Below are positions 37,376 to 46,070 of a DNA stretch of 64,000 nucleotides, piece after piece. The notes beneath the pieces were generated by a model that did no database searches, was not told where the DNA came from, and was given only the letters and a program-made list of their open reading frames with translations. This stretch comes from Chlamydiia bacterium. GTDB taxonomy: Bacteria; Chlamydiota; Chlamydiia; Chlamydiales; GCA-2402025. Position numbers and translations under genes: made by a program. Numbering within the stretch: the stretch's first letter is position 1; every line of letters starts with the position of its first letter. The stretch is taken from positions 1 through 64,000 of the forward strand of contig JAUICV010000003.1 of the NCBI GenBank assembly GCA_030427725.1, given 5' to 3'.

Positions 37376-38449
37376 ATGGTTACGTCTGTTCAACAAACGT
37401 CTGGAGATAGCTATCCAGTTCAATCTTTAGAAATGAGAAACCTAGCAGGGCTTGCGTTGTCCGATAATATTCATTTGTTAGGAAATGGGATGAATGTTCT
37501 TGCAAATTCAAGTGCAAATTTTCTCAAGTCAAAAGAGGTTGCTCCAATCTCTGAAGCTTTAAAATCAGGGCATTTAATTAAAGCTAAATTGGTAGCTTTT
37601 CAGTATTTCTTAGCTAAAGATGTTAAGGTGTCCGAGAACGAGTATAACCACATAAACTCTATCAACTTCTCTAAAAGGGAACAGAAAGAGCTCTATTTAT
37701 CACTATTGTCTTCTGAGAGAACATTTTTCACAGAGCAAGAGAGAAAGTTATTTATCGATAAGGTCGATGAAAATATTTCAGAGCAATCTGATGAAGCGCA
37801 AATCCTTGAAGCTTTTATTGAAAGATATCAATCGAAGCTTTCTTTTTCAGAGCTTCATAGATTGACATCTTTAGTAAATTCTAGAGTGGATCATGCTTCA
37901 AAAAATCTTTTAAAGAAGCGTCTGAGCGAAGTTTATGTATCAAAGACACACAAGATGGGAAATTATATCGTTGGGAAAACAAAAAAAGATAGCGGCAAAG
38001 TAGAGATGAGACCCCACGATATTTTTAAAGCGCTTTTATATAAAGATATGGATTCAGGGGCGATAAGCGCTCTTACTTCAGTTCTCAGAGCAAATATTCC
38101 AGATGTGAGTAAAACGCTAGCATTAAAAGAGCTATTAGATCATCAAAAACTAAATACTGCGCAGCTATTAAGTCTTGTTGAAATTGCTGATCACATAGAA
38201 AAGCAGGAAGATAAACAAGCTTATCTCCAAGAGATCAGTCGAAGGAGCTCTTTACCAAACTCAGTGTATTTGGCAGTTTTTAAAAAATCATCTGAGATTG
38301 GAATTGCTGGATATTTAAGTGCTCACAAACTTCATATTGGATTGGTTGGAGGACTTGCTCTATTAACTGGAGCTAGTTATGCCGTTCGAAATAATCTTGA
38401 GGCTATTTCAAATGCATACTCTACTGTTCAGTCGTATCTGAAACCTTAA
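37376..38449 (+). CDS. Unknown helical protein with C-terminal membrane segment
   Basis: The 357-residue protein is largely helical with a Ser/Gln-rich N terminus (MVTSVQQTSGDSYPVQS) and no signal peptide. One hydrophobic segment, about residues 322-336 (GLVGGLALLTGASYAV), lies close to the C terminus, suggesting a tail anchor. I see no catalytic motif. It is divergent from the PLD gene and ends in a strong bidirectional terminator. The unstructured N terminus and tail anchor fit a T3SS-exported membrane protein, but that is inference. Confidence 0.75.
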   Translation: MVTSVQQTSGDSYPVQSLEMRNLAGLALSDNIHLLGNGMNVLANSSANFLKSKEVAPISEALKSGHLIKAKLVAFQYFLAKDVKVSENEYNHINSINFSKREQKELYLSLLSSERTFFTEQERKLFIDKVDENISEQSDEAQILEAFIERYQSKLSFSELHRLTSLVNSRVDHASKNLLKKRLSEVYVSKTHKMGNYIVGKTKKDSGKVEMRPHDIFKALLYKDMDSGAISALTSVLRANIPDVSKTLALKELLDHQKLNTAQLLSLVEIADHIEKQEDKQAYLQEISRRSSLPNSVYLAVFKKSSEIGIAGYLSAHKLHIGLVGGLALLTGASYAVRNNLEAISNAYSTVQSYLKP

Positions 38450-38475
38450 CGATAATTCAATTCACAAAATAATAG

Positions 38476-38511
38476 AAAAAAAGCAGTGCATATTTTGGCG
38501 CTGCTTTTTTT
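38476..38511. terminator. Bidirectional intrinsic terminator
   Basis: AAAAAAAGCAGTGC pairs with GCGCTGCTTTTTTT across an 8-base loop (14 bp, one G-U). The T-run on the plus strand and the A-run on the other side let it serve both the 37376 gene and the convergent PLD gene, whose stop codon overlaps it. Confidence 0.9.
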
Positions 38512-39550
38512 AGTTGCTAAAGGCGTTTGCAGTCAAGAATGGATGCTGCTCTGACTGCTTATCGATTGCTTTGAAGATCTTGCTTAATTGCTTAGTTTGA
38601 GAGGGCTTTAATGTTGAAATCCAGACCAAATAGTCGTGATTCTTATTAAACGCATTGTTTGTCCAATTGCTCGATCCGAAAATAAATTGCTGGTCATCGA
38701 TCAGCATCATTTTGTAGTGCAAAAGTTTAGATGAGCTAGAAATATAAACTGGGAATTTTTTTTGAGAGAGCTCATTAACTATCTTTTTTGAGGCTCCTTT
38801 TGAGCTTTTATAATCCAGATAAAGATAAATTTTTACGCCTCTATTATGAGCGTTTACGAGTTCCTTTGCTATTGTCTGGTGTGTGAATGTGAAAATAGCT
38901 AAATCGATTCTTTTTTTAGCCTGTTTAATAAGTCTTAAAAAGGTTTCTAAAGCTTGTTTCTTATTCTCAGGTAGGAAATAAAATGTAAGTGTTTGGGAAT
39001 CTATGGTGAAGGTTTTTGGTGGAGTTGGTGCTCTAGCCTTTCGGTTGTCATGGTGTTGTTTTATATAGCTTGCAATTTCTGTGCTGAAGATCCCTAAAAC
39101 AAAATTATCATGTCTTGATAGTGAATCTGTAGAAAAATTTGTAGATCCTAAATAAGTGCAGCTAGAATCTGTAGTTAAGATTTTCTCATGCATGAGAGAT
39201 CTTCCCTTTTTTTCATTCCATGGGAGATGGGAAAATTTTTTGCGCTCTCTTTTTGTTGTATGGCCATCTACATATAGTTCTACTTGGCATGAATTTTTGT
39301 GTTTTTTGTTTATTAGATTCAAAATCTCAGAGTCTGAGAGGTCATACACATGAGCTAATAGGTTGTTTTTAGTTTTTCTGAGGATTGTTTTATATAAATA
39401 TTTAAGAGAAGTTCCACTTTGGTTCGAGTAGAAAATTATTGGGAGAGTAGGGCTTGGAAGGGGGATGTTTAGGTTCTGCCAAAGCAAGAGAGCTGTTAAG
39501 AAAAGAGCTGAAGTGAAGGTAATTGTTCTAAAGGAAAAACGCATGGGCAT
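38510..39550 (-). CDS. Secreted or membrane-anchored phospholipase D-like protein
   Basis: The 346-residue protein has an N-terminal hydrophobic segment (about 9-24, TITFTSALFLTALLLW), either a signal anchor or signal peptide, and two HKD motifs: HEKILTTD (121-128, followed by GSTNFS) and HYKMMLID (278-285, followed by GSSNWT). This is a compact two-lobe PLD enzyme of the nuclease/phospholipase type; the substrate cannot be told from sequence. It is next to rpmB, as a PLD-family gene (CT084) is near rpmB (CT086) in C. trachomatis as I recall, so it is probably the conserved chlamydial form. Confidence 0.88.
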   Translation of the reverse strand: MPMRFSFRTITFTSALFLTALLLWQNLNIPLPSPTLPIIFYSNQSGTSLKYLYKTILRKTKNNLLAHVYDLSDSEILNLINKKHKNSCQVELYVDGHTTKRERKKFSHLPWNEKKGRSLMHEKILTTDSSCTYLGSTNFSTDSLSRHDNFVLGIFSTEIASYIKQHHDNRKARAPTPPKTFTIDSQTLTFYFLPENKKQALETFLRLIKQAKKRIDLAIFTFTHQTIAKELVNAHNRGVKIYLYLDYKSSKGASKKIVNELSQKKFPVYISSSSKLLHYKMMLIDDQQFIFGSSNWTNNAFNKNHDYLVWISTLKPSQTKQLSKIFKAIDKQSEQHPFLTANAFSN

Positions 39551-39579
39551 AAAAAAAACCTCAAGATTTCGCTTGAGGT
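39551..39579 (-). terminator. Intrinsic terminator of rpmB
   Basis: On the minus strand ACCTCAAG and CTTGAGGT form an 8-bp stem with a 6-base loop, followed by eight T. It lies about 30 bases after the rpmB stop and directly abuts the start of the PLD gene. Confidence 0.9.
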
Positions 39580-39608
39580 CTATAAAATATAATCTAAAGA
39601 AAAAAAGA

Positions 39609-39884
39609 TTAGATCTTTTCTCCAGCTGCTCTCATTTCTTTAACAACTGCGCTAAGACCTTTCTTATCGATAATTCTCATTCCATGAGCTGAAATTTTCA
39701 AAGTAATGAATCTATTTTCTTCATCAAACCAAAAACGCTTCTTAAATAAATTCGGATTGAAACGTCTTTTATTAATTCCAGTAATGTTAAGACCAATACC
39801 TTTTTTCTTTTTAGCAATACCTCTGATCGTGTAGCTACGTCCCTTACGAGGAACTTTCTTAGTAACTTGGCACTTCCTTGACAT
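39609..39884 (-). CDS. rpmB: Ribosomal protein bL28
   Basis: The protein begins [19 protein letters not shown], the typical bL28 start, and continues with [16 protein letters not shown] and [17 protein letters not shown]. The start at 39884 gives 91 residues and has GGAG upstream; an in-frame start six codons earlier does not match the family. Confidence 0.95.
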   Translation of the reverse strand: MSRKCQVTKKVPRKGRSYTIRGIAKKKKGIGLNITGINKRRFNPNLFKKRFWFDEENRFITLKISAHGMRIIDKKGLSAVVKEMRAAGEKI

Positions 39885-40130
39885 ATGTAGCACTCCAGAC
39901 AATTAATTCGGCCCCTAGCATACATAATGGGTGAGTATTTCTCAAGTAAGAGTTTGTATCTTTTTGAATAAGGGGATTTCTCAATCTGAGCCAAAAGATA
40001 CTAGGTCAGTTAAAAATATTTTTTTCTAAATTACTCTTTTAAAAGTGGTAAGGATTTTAGAAGAAACTTGCTGTTGAAATTTTTTTTTGATCTTCGTAAA
40101 TAGGAAAGTTTACGTAATGGGGAAGAAAAG

Positions 40131-41534
40131 TTGAAAGAGATCTATACGGAACTTGCTGTTATTGGATCTGGTCCAGCAGGGCAAAAGGCCGCAATTCAAG
40201 CAGCAAAGCTTGGTAAAAAAGTTCTTATAATAGAAAAAGATGATCATGTGGGTGGGGCTTGTCTAAATTCTGGAACTATACCATCTAAATCTTTAAGAGA
40301 AGCGATATTAGATTTAACCGACTTTTATCAAAGAAGTTTTTACGCCAAAGATGAAGTAGCTCCGTCTAAAGAAATTTCAATCAATGATTTAAACTTCAGA
40401 CTTCATTTTGTCTTAAATGAACAAAGAAAAATGCTGTGTTCACAACTAGATAAAAATAAAATTGAATATCTTCAAGGAAGAGCAAGATTCCAAACTCAAC
40501 ATGAAATCGCAGTTTATGATGGCAATGGTAATCAAAGATCAAAAGTAATCGCTGAGTTTATCATTATTGCTACAGGTTCAAACCCAAGAAATCCTAAAGA
40601 AGTTCCTTTTGATAAAAACCAAGTCCTTGATTCTACGAGACTTTTAGAAATAGATTCTTTGCCGAAAAGTTTAATTGTACTTGGTGGTGGAATAATAGGA
40701 TCAGAATATGCTAGTTTCTTTGCCGCGCTGGGAACTCAAGTGACTGTTATTGATAAGGGAGCGCAGATGTTGCCTCTTTTAGATTTAGAAATAGGAAAAC
40801 ATTTGCAGACTGCATTAAGTCACATAGGTTTACGGTTTGAGGGGGAAAAAGTCTTTGAAGAAATAGTTCAAAAAAATCACAAAGTTGTGGTGAAATTCAA
40901 AGATAACAGCGAAGAGAGTGCGGATGCCTTGCTCTATGCATTAGGTAGAGTTGCTAATGTAGATGATTTAGGTATTGAAAGCGCAGGACTTAGTGTCACA
41001 GGTCGAGGATACATTCCTGTAAACGCTCTTTTCCAGACAGCGACACCGAATATTTATGCGGTTGGAGATGTGATCGGTGGGCCAGCTTTGGCCTCAACAA
41101 GTATGGAGCAAGGAAGGTTAGCCGCAAGGCATGCCTTCGGTGCAACAACGCATCATTTTCCAACTTTTTATCCCATCGGGATCTATACGATACCAGAAAT
41201 TTCCTCAGTGGGATACACAGAGGAACAACTGAAAGACCTAGGATTTCACTATGAAGTGGGAAGGGCTTATTATTATGAAATAGCCAGAAACCAAATCAAA
41301 GGGAATGATCCAGGGATGTTTAAGATTCTTTTCCATAGTGATACCTTAGAGCTATTAGGTATTCACATCATTGGAAGAGAAGCAACAGAGCTTATACATA
41401 TTGGGCAAGTTGCAATGACATTCAACGCCAAGATCGATTATTTTATTGATCAGGTGTTTAACTATCCGACCTATGCGGAAGGCTATAGGATAGCGGCGTT
41501 GAATGGAGTCAATAAAGTGAAACGAATAAGGTAG
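40131..41534 (+). CDS. sthA: Soluble pyridine nucleotide transhydrogenase
   Basis: SthA moves hydride between NADH and NADPH. The flavoprotein has the FAD-binding AVIGSGPAGQKAAIQAAKLG and the NAD(P)-binding LGGGIIGSEYASFFAALG. The motif that in lipoamide dehydrogenase holds two redox cysteines reads GGACLNSGTIPSKSLREAI: the second Cys is Thr, as in SthA. This excludes a disulfide mechanism and separates it from LpdA. The TTG start follows GGGGAAG. The next gene begins three bases after its stop. Confidence 0.9.
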   Translation: MKEIYTELAVIGSGPAGQKAAIQAAKLGKKVLIIEKDDHVGGACLNSGTIPSKSLREAILDLTDFYQRSFYAKDEVAPSKEISINDLNFRLHFVLNEQRKMLCSQLDKNKIEYLQGRARFQTQHEIAVYDGNGNQRSKVIAEFIIIATGSNPRNPKEVPFDKNQVLDSTRLLEIDSLPKSLIVLGGGIIGSEYASFFAALGTQVTVIDKGAQMLPLLDLEIGKHLQTALSHIGLRFEGEKVFEEIVQKNHKVVVKFKDNSEESADALLYALGRVANVDDLGIESAGLSVTGRGYIPVNALFQTATPNIYAVGDVIGGPALASTSMEQGRLAARHAFGATTHHFPTFYPIGIYTIPEISSVGYTEEQLKDLGFHYEVGRAYYYEIARNQIKGNDPGMFKILFHSDTLELLGIHIIGREATELIHIGQVAMTFNAKIDYFIDQVFNYPTYAEGYRIAALNGVNKVKRIR

Positions 41535-41537
41535 GAT

Positions 41538-42014
41538 ATGGCGATCTATAATATTTTTGATTATGCAGAAAAACAACAAAGTCTAGAGGCGGAAGGTAAT
41601 GGCAAAGTTCTAGACCAAGTGAATCTTAGCGAGGCTAGGATTGGTTTTGATGATCAGAAAAACAACAAAAAGGATCGTTTTTTCTCTTCTCTTGCAGCAA
41701 GGGCTTTTTTCTTATTATTACTAGTGGTTGATGTTTTCTGGGGAGTTTATGTGACCGCTCTGCTATTGATTCATCTTGTGTTGGCTGTGATGTCTTTATT
41801 TAAAGCCCCAGCGATTAATAGATGGCTTGCCAGATCTTTTCTGAATGTGAAGCGTTTTTTAGTTTGTGCTTTAGCTCTTTTTGTTGCGATCATAAGCCCA
41901 GCTCTAGGTATTATGTTTGCATGTACCTACTTTCTTATGTATGACAAAGAAGGAATCGAAGAGATCGTGCCTTCATCTTTACAAGAGCAATTTAAAGAGT
42001 TTTTTCAAGCTTAG
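41538..42014 (+). CDS. Unknown membrane protein
   Basis: The 158-residue protein has a polar N terminus (about 48 residues), then hydrophobic stretches at about 52-85 and 106-136 that form three or four membrane segments, and a short acidic tail. I see no known family. It is translated right after sthA (AGGTAGGAT ribosome site) and its end overlaps the convergent MFS gene by four bases. Confidence 0.75.
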   Translation: MAIYNIFDYAEKQQSLEAEGNGKVLDQVNLSEARIGFDDQKNNKKDRFFSSLAARAFFLLLLVVDVFWGVYVTALLLIHLVLAVMSLFKAPAINRWLARSFLNVKRFLVCALALFVAIISPALGIMFACTYFLMYDKEGIEEIVPSSLQEQFKEFFQA

Positions 42015-43291
42015 AGATCATCGTCGCTTTGGAAAAGATACTCTTCTAAAGCATCGTCATCCTTTTCTTCTTGTCTAGGGTCTAAATAATACGCAAGTGG
42101 TGTTGTTCGAGGGAGTGGGATATATTCTCCCTGTTCTTCTTCTTTTGGTAGAGAAGGCTTCGATAGCCTGATGATGCCAAGGGTGATAAGGACAAGTGAC
42201 AAGATACTGACATATAAAAAAAGTCCGGATGGTTGGATATATGTCATCGGAATTGACGCTAAAATAGGCCCAAGTACTGATCCTGTTCCGTAAACAATGA
42301 GCAAAGCACAGGTAATGGAAATAATGTTATTCGAAGAAAAGTGGTCGCAAGTATAGGTGATGCTAAGAGGGTAGAGGGTAAATGAAAATCCTCCAAAAAG
42401 GACACAAAGAGTAAGAAATAATAGGTAGTTGAGATTCGTGCTGAAAAATAAAGCGATGCTGACAATCACTAAAATTGACGCAACGGTAATCATAATTTTT
42501 AAACGGTCAAAAATATCAGATAAATGGCCTATCGGCCACTGTAAAAAAAGCCCTCCTAAAATTGTAACTCCCATAATTTGAGAAATTTGGAGAACACTAA
42601 AACCAGTATTTTTTGCAAAGACTGGGCCAAGGCTATAAAAAGCGCTCAAGATCAGCCCACCTGTTATACATCCAAAGACTCCAAAGGGAGAAATCTTAAA
42701 TATGTGGAAAATATTGGTAACAGACGGGTCTTCGCTCATCGCCGGTGATCCAGATCTCATTACACAGACGGGAATTACAGAGATAGAAGATAGTAATATT
42801 GACACTAGATATGGGATTTCTGAAGATAGATTCATTAAATTGATGATAAATTGGCCTAAAGCTTGCGCTGCATACAGAGAGACCATATAAAAGGATAGGA
42901 GTCGGCCTCTTGTTTTATGAGTTGAAAGCAATAATAGCCAACTCTCTATAACAATGAAAAGGCCTGAAGCACAGCATCCATATAAAAATCTTAAAAAGAT
43001 CCAACTTATAAGGTTAAAAGATAAGCTTTGTAGAGCAACAGCTGTAGTATTGAGCGCTGCAAATATTGCAAATGAGCGGATATGACCTATGCGATGGATC
43101 AACTTTTCAATATAAATTCCGCCAATCATCATACCAGCAAAGTAACAGGCGTTCACAATACCATTCAAAAAGGTTGAATAGCCAGCCATTGCTAGTCGCA
43201 TACTAACAAAAGTATTAAAAAAGCCCTGTGCAAGCATGATTAAAGCCAAGCTCGATAGGGGAGCTATGACTTTTCCATAGGTCGAATTCAT
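42011..43291 (-). CDS. MFS-family transporter
   Basis: The 426-residue protein has about twelve hydrophobic segments in two halves. Between them, at the first cytoplasmic loop and the seventh-eighth helix loop, are family-like motifs (RFLYGCCASGLFIVIESWLL and FLQWPIGHLSDIFDRLK; the GHLSDxxDR element matches the MFS signature). The C-terminal tail is acidic and polar. Overall it resembles the YcaD-type drug/solute MFS group, but the substrate is unknown. It reads away from clpB on the same strand and lies downstream of the clpB terminator. Confidence 0.85.
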   Translation of the reverse strand: MNSTYGKVIAPLSSLALIMLAQGFFNTFVSMRLAMAGYSTFLNGIVNACYFAGMMIGGIYIEKLIHRIGHIRSFAIFAALNTTAVALQSLSFNLISWIFLRFLYGCCASGLFIVIESWLLLLSTHKTRGRLLSFYMVSLYAAQALGQFIINLMNLSSEIPYLVSILLSSISVIPVCVMRSGSPAMSEDPSVTNIFHIFKISPFGVFGCITGGLILSAFYSLGPVFAKNTGFSVLQISQIMGVTILGGLFLQWPIGHLSDIFDRLKIMITVASILVIVSIALFFSTNLNYLLFLTLCVLFGGFSFTLYPLSITYTCDHFSSNNIISITCALLIVYGTGSVLGPILASIPMTYIQPSGLFLYVSILSLVLITLGIIRLSKPSLPKEEEQGEYIPLPRTTPLAYYLDPRQEEKDDDALEEYLFQSDDDL

Positions 43292-43326
43292 AGCGACTTC
43301 CGGATTTAGTTTATAATACTTTTGTT

Positions 43327-43365
43327 TGTAAAAAGAAAGAGGTGGTATTTTACGCCTCTTTCTTT
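43327..43365 (-). terminator. Intrinsic terminator of clpB
   Basis: AAAGAAAGAGGTG (43332-43344) and CGCCTCTTTCTTT (43353-43365) form a 13-bp stem with one G-U pair and an 8-base loop. On the minus strand a T-run follows, just after the clpB stop at 43374. Confidence 0.9.
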
Positions 43366-43373
43366 AATTCGTA

Positions 43374-45989
43374 TTAATTACTTTTTTCTTTTATTTGAAA
43401 AGTAATATTTTTTTTCTTTTGGTCCAGTTGAATCACAACCTGATCTCCCGGTCGGATTTCTAATTTCAAAAGAGCTGATGCTAAAAGATTTACTACTTGG
43501 TTTTGGATCAATCTTTTTAAAGGTCTAGCTCCAAAAATAGGGTCATAGCCTTCTTTTGCTAAGTGATCTATAGCTTCATCTTCGTACTCGATAGAGATTT
43601 CTTTTTCCTGAAGGCGTTTTTCTATGGACTTTAGTTGAATTCTAGCGATTTTCTCCATGTCTTTTTCAGCAAGGGCTGTGAAGGGTAAAATATCATCGAG
43701 TCGGTTGATAAATTCAGGTCGAAATGCTGATTTTATAACAGGATCAATAACCTTTAATAGATCTTCTTTAGAAAGTTCTTTTTTTTCGCTTAGCTGATTC
43801 AATATCACATCAGAACCTAAATTGGAGGTCATGATAAATAGAGCATTTTTGCAATTAACAACTCTTCCTTTACTGTCTGTGATACGACCATCATCAAAGA
43901 TTTGGAGCAAAATGTTAAAGACATCACTGTGAGCTTTTTCAACTTCATCGAGTAAAACAACGCTATAAGGACGTCTTCTTAAAGCTTCAGTTAGTTGGCC
44001 ACCCTCATCATATCCAACATATCCAGGAGGAGATCCTATGAGTCTTGAAACACTGTGTTTTTCCATGTACTCAGACATATCAAGCCTGATCATTGCTTCT
44101 TCTTTATCAAAAAGTGTGCGGGCCAAAGCTTTTGTTAACTCGGTTTTACCAACACCTGTTGGTCCAACAAATAAAAATGCACCCAAAGGTCTTGTTGGAT
44201 CGCTAAGCCCAGAGCGAGATCGTCTCATAGCTTCAGATATTGAGCCAATTGCAGCCTCTTGTCCAATGACCTGAGCTGAGAGAGTTTCTTCTAAGTGAAG
44301 GAGTTTCTCAGCTTCTTTTTGTAACATTTTATTAACAGGGATACCTGTCCATTTAGCAACGATTTGAGCTATCAAAGATTCATCAACTTCTTCTTGTAAT
44401 AATCTAGAGGGGAGGTGGTTGAGCTCTTCTTGAGCTTTTTGAATAGCTTCTTGAGTTTCAGGAATCTGTTGATAACGTAATTTTGCGAGAAGATTATAAT
44501 CAGCCACTCTTTCGGCTTCTTCTTCTTGAAATTTTAGCTTTTCAAGATCATTTTTCTTCTGTTTGACATTTTCAATGAGCTTTTTTTCTTGATTCCATTT
44601 CTCTTTTAATATGCGAAGCTCTTCCTTTTTGTTTTCAATTTGACCTCTAAGTTCTTCGAATTGTTTTTTTGCAGATTCTGAAGGGTCTTTTTTTAATGAT
44701 TCTTGTTTAACGCTAAGAGAAGAAAGTTCTCTTTCAAGCTTGTCTATAGGGAGTGGTAAAGAACCTATTTGCATGCGGATCATTGAAGCTGCTTCATCGA
44801 TTAAGTCAATTGCCTTATCAGGAAGCTGGCGGTCGGTTATGTATCTAGATGATAGATGGACAGCTGCTTGAATGGCGCTTTCTGTAATGTGAACACCATG
44901 GAAAATTTCATAACGCTCTTTTAGACCTCTTAAAATTCCTAAAGCGTCATCTTCTGTGGGTTCTAAAACCATAACAGGTTGAAATCGTCTTTCTAAAGCA
45001 GCATCCTTTTCAATGTGCTTTTGGTATTCATTCAAAGTCGTAGCTCCTATACAGTGCAAAGAGCCTCTAGCTAAAGCAGGTTTTAAAAGGTTTGCAGCAT
45101 CCATGGCTCCGTCGCTTGCTCCAGCTCCGACTAAAGTGTGCACTTCGTCAATGAAAAGCAAAATGTTGCCATCACTTTTTTCCACTTCCTTGAGAATGTT
45201 TTTTAGGCGCTCTTCAAACTCTCCTCTAAACTTAGTTCCAGCAATTAAACTTCCCATATCAAGTGCTACTAACTGCTTTCCTTTCAAGGCGTCTGGAATA
45301 TCTTCTTGGATAATCCTTTGAGCAAGCCCTTCTGCTATCGCCGTTTTACCAACGCCTGGCTCTCCAATCAAGATAGGGTTGTTTTTTGTTCTCCTTGATA
45401 AGACTTGGATTGTTCTTCTAATTTCTTCATCTCTGCCAATAACAGGATCCATCTTACCTTCTTTGGCAAGTTTGGTTAAGTTTTTACAATATTTTTCTAG
45501 TGCTTGAAGGTTGTCTTCTGAAGTTGGACTATCCATATGACGGTCTCCACGGATTTCGAATATTTTTTTCTCTATGTCTTTTAAGGTTAAGCCTGTTCTT
45601 TTACTTAAAAGATTAAACGGTTCATCTTGATCTTTCCAAATTGTATAGAAAAAATGATCACTACTTATATAGGAGTCATTCCACTTTGAAGCTAACTTGG
45701 CAGTTTCTTGTATAAGATTTTGAAGCTTAGAGCTAACGGAAGGTTCTTGAGATCCACCTTCAAAGCGTGCCGTTTTCTGAAGGGAGTTTTTCAATTCTTT
45801 TATAATATCTTTAGGATCGATTTTAAGAGATTTACAAAGTGTAGAAAAGTAACCTTCGGTGTTTTCAAAAAATGGAAGCATGATATGTAAGGGCAAAACT
45901 TGAGTGTGTTTTTGCTCTTTTGCTAGATTCATGCCTTCTTGCAAAGCTGTCGTTACAGCTTCAGTAAATTGAGGTTGTGAATTGGTCAT
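43374..45989 (-). CDS. clpB: Disaggregase ClpB
   Basis: ClpB is a hexameric AAA+ chaperone that, with DnaK, extracts proteins from aggregates. The 871-residue protein has the N domain, the first AAA+ module with [14 protein letters not shown] and the DGAMDAAN region, the long coiled-coil middle domain (about 410-530), and the second AAA+ module with GPTGVGKTE and [19 protein letters not shown]. The start has a TGGAGGGG ribosome site. The upstream region has no CIRCE element that I can see. Confidence 0.97.
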   Translation of the reverse strand: MTNSQPQFTEAVTTALQEGMNLAKEQKHTQVLPLHIMLPFFENTEGYFSTLCKSLKIDPKDIIKELKNSLQKTARFEGGSQEPSVSSKLQNLIQETAKLASKWNDSYISSDHFFYTIWKDQDEPFNLLSKRTGLTLKDIEKKIFEIRGDRHMDSPTSEDNLQALEKYCKNLTKLAKEGKMDPVIGRDEEIRRTIQVLSRRTKNNPILIGEPGVGKTAIAEGLAQRIIQEDIPDALKGKQLVALDMGSLIAGTKFRGEFEERLKNILKEVEKSDGNILLFIDEVHTLVGAGASDGAMDAANLLKPALARGSLHCIGATTLNEYQKHIEKDAALERRFQPVMVLEPTEDDALGILRGLKERYEIFHGVHITESAIQAAVHLSSRYITDRQLPDKAIDLIDEAASMIRMQIGSLPLPIDKLERELSSLSVKQESLKKDPSESAKKQFEELRGQIENKKEELRILKEKWNQEKKLIENVKQKKNDLEKLKFQEEEAERVADYNLLAKLRYQQIPETQEAIQKAQEELNHLPSRLLQEEVDESLIAQIVAKWTGIPVNKMLQKEAEKLLHLEETLSAQVIGQEAAIGSISEAMRRSRSGLSDPTRPLGAFLFVGPTGVGKTELTKALARTLFDKEEAMIRLDMSEYMEKHSVSRLIGSPPGYVGYDEGGQLTEALRRRPYSVVLLDEVEKAHSDVFNILLQIFDDGRITDSKGRVVNCKNALFIMTSNLGSDVILNQLSEKKELSKEDLLKVIDPVIKSAFRPEFINRLDDILPFTALAEKDMEKIARIQLKSIEKRLQEKEISIEYEDEAIDHLAKEGYDPIFGARPLKRLIQNQVVNLLASALLKLEIRPGDQVVIQLDQKKKNITFQIKEKSN

Positions 45990-46070
45990 GACCCCTCCAG
46001 GTGTTAGTACCTAAAAGAGATATGTTAGGCCTTCCGGAAATGGATTGTCAAGTAGAGCGTTTAGGTGAAA

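Noticed and set aside
39698..39994. 98-residue minus-strand frame
   Set aside because: It overlaps rpmB in another frame; rpmB is certain.
40131..41534. Lipoamide dehydrogenase (lpdA)
   Set aside because: The active-site motif lacks the second redox cysteine, as in SthA.
45990..46070. HrcA/CIRCE heat-shock operator upstream of clpB
   Set aside because: No TTAGCACTC-n9-GAGTGCTAA element is visible near the start.
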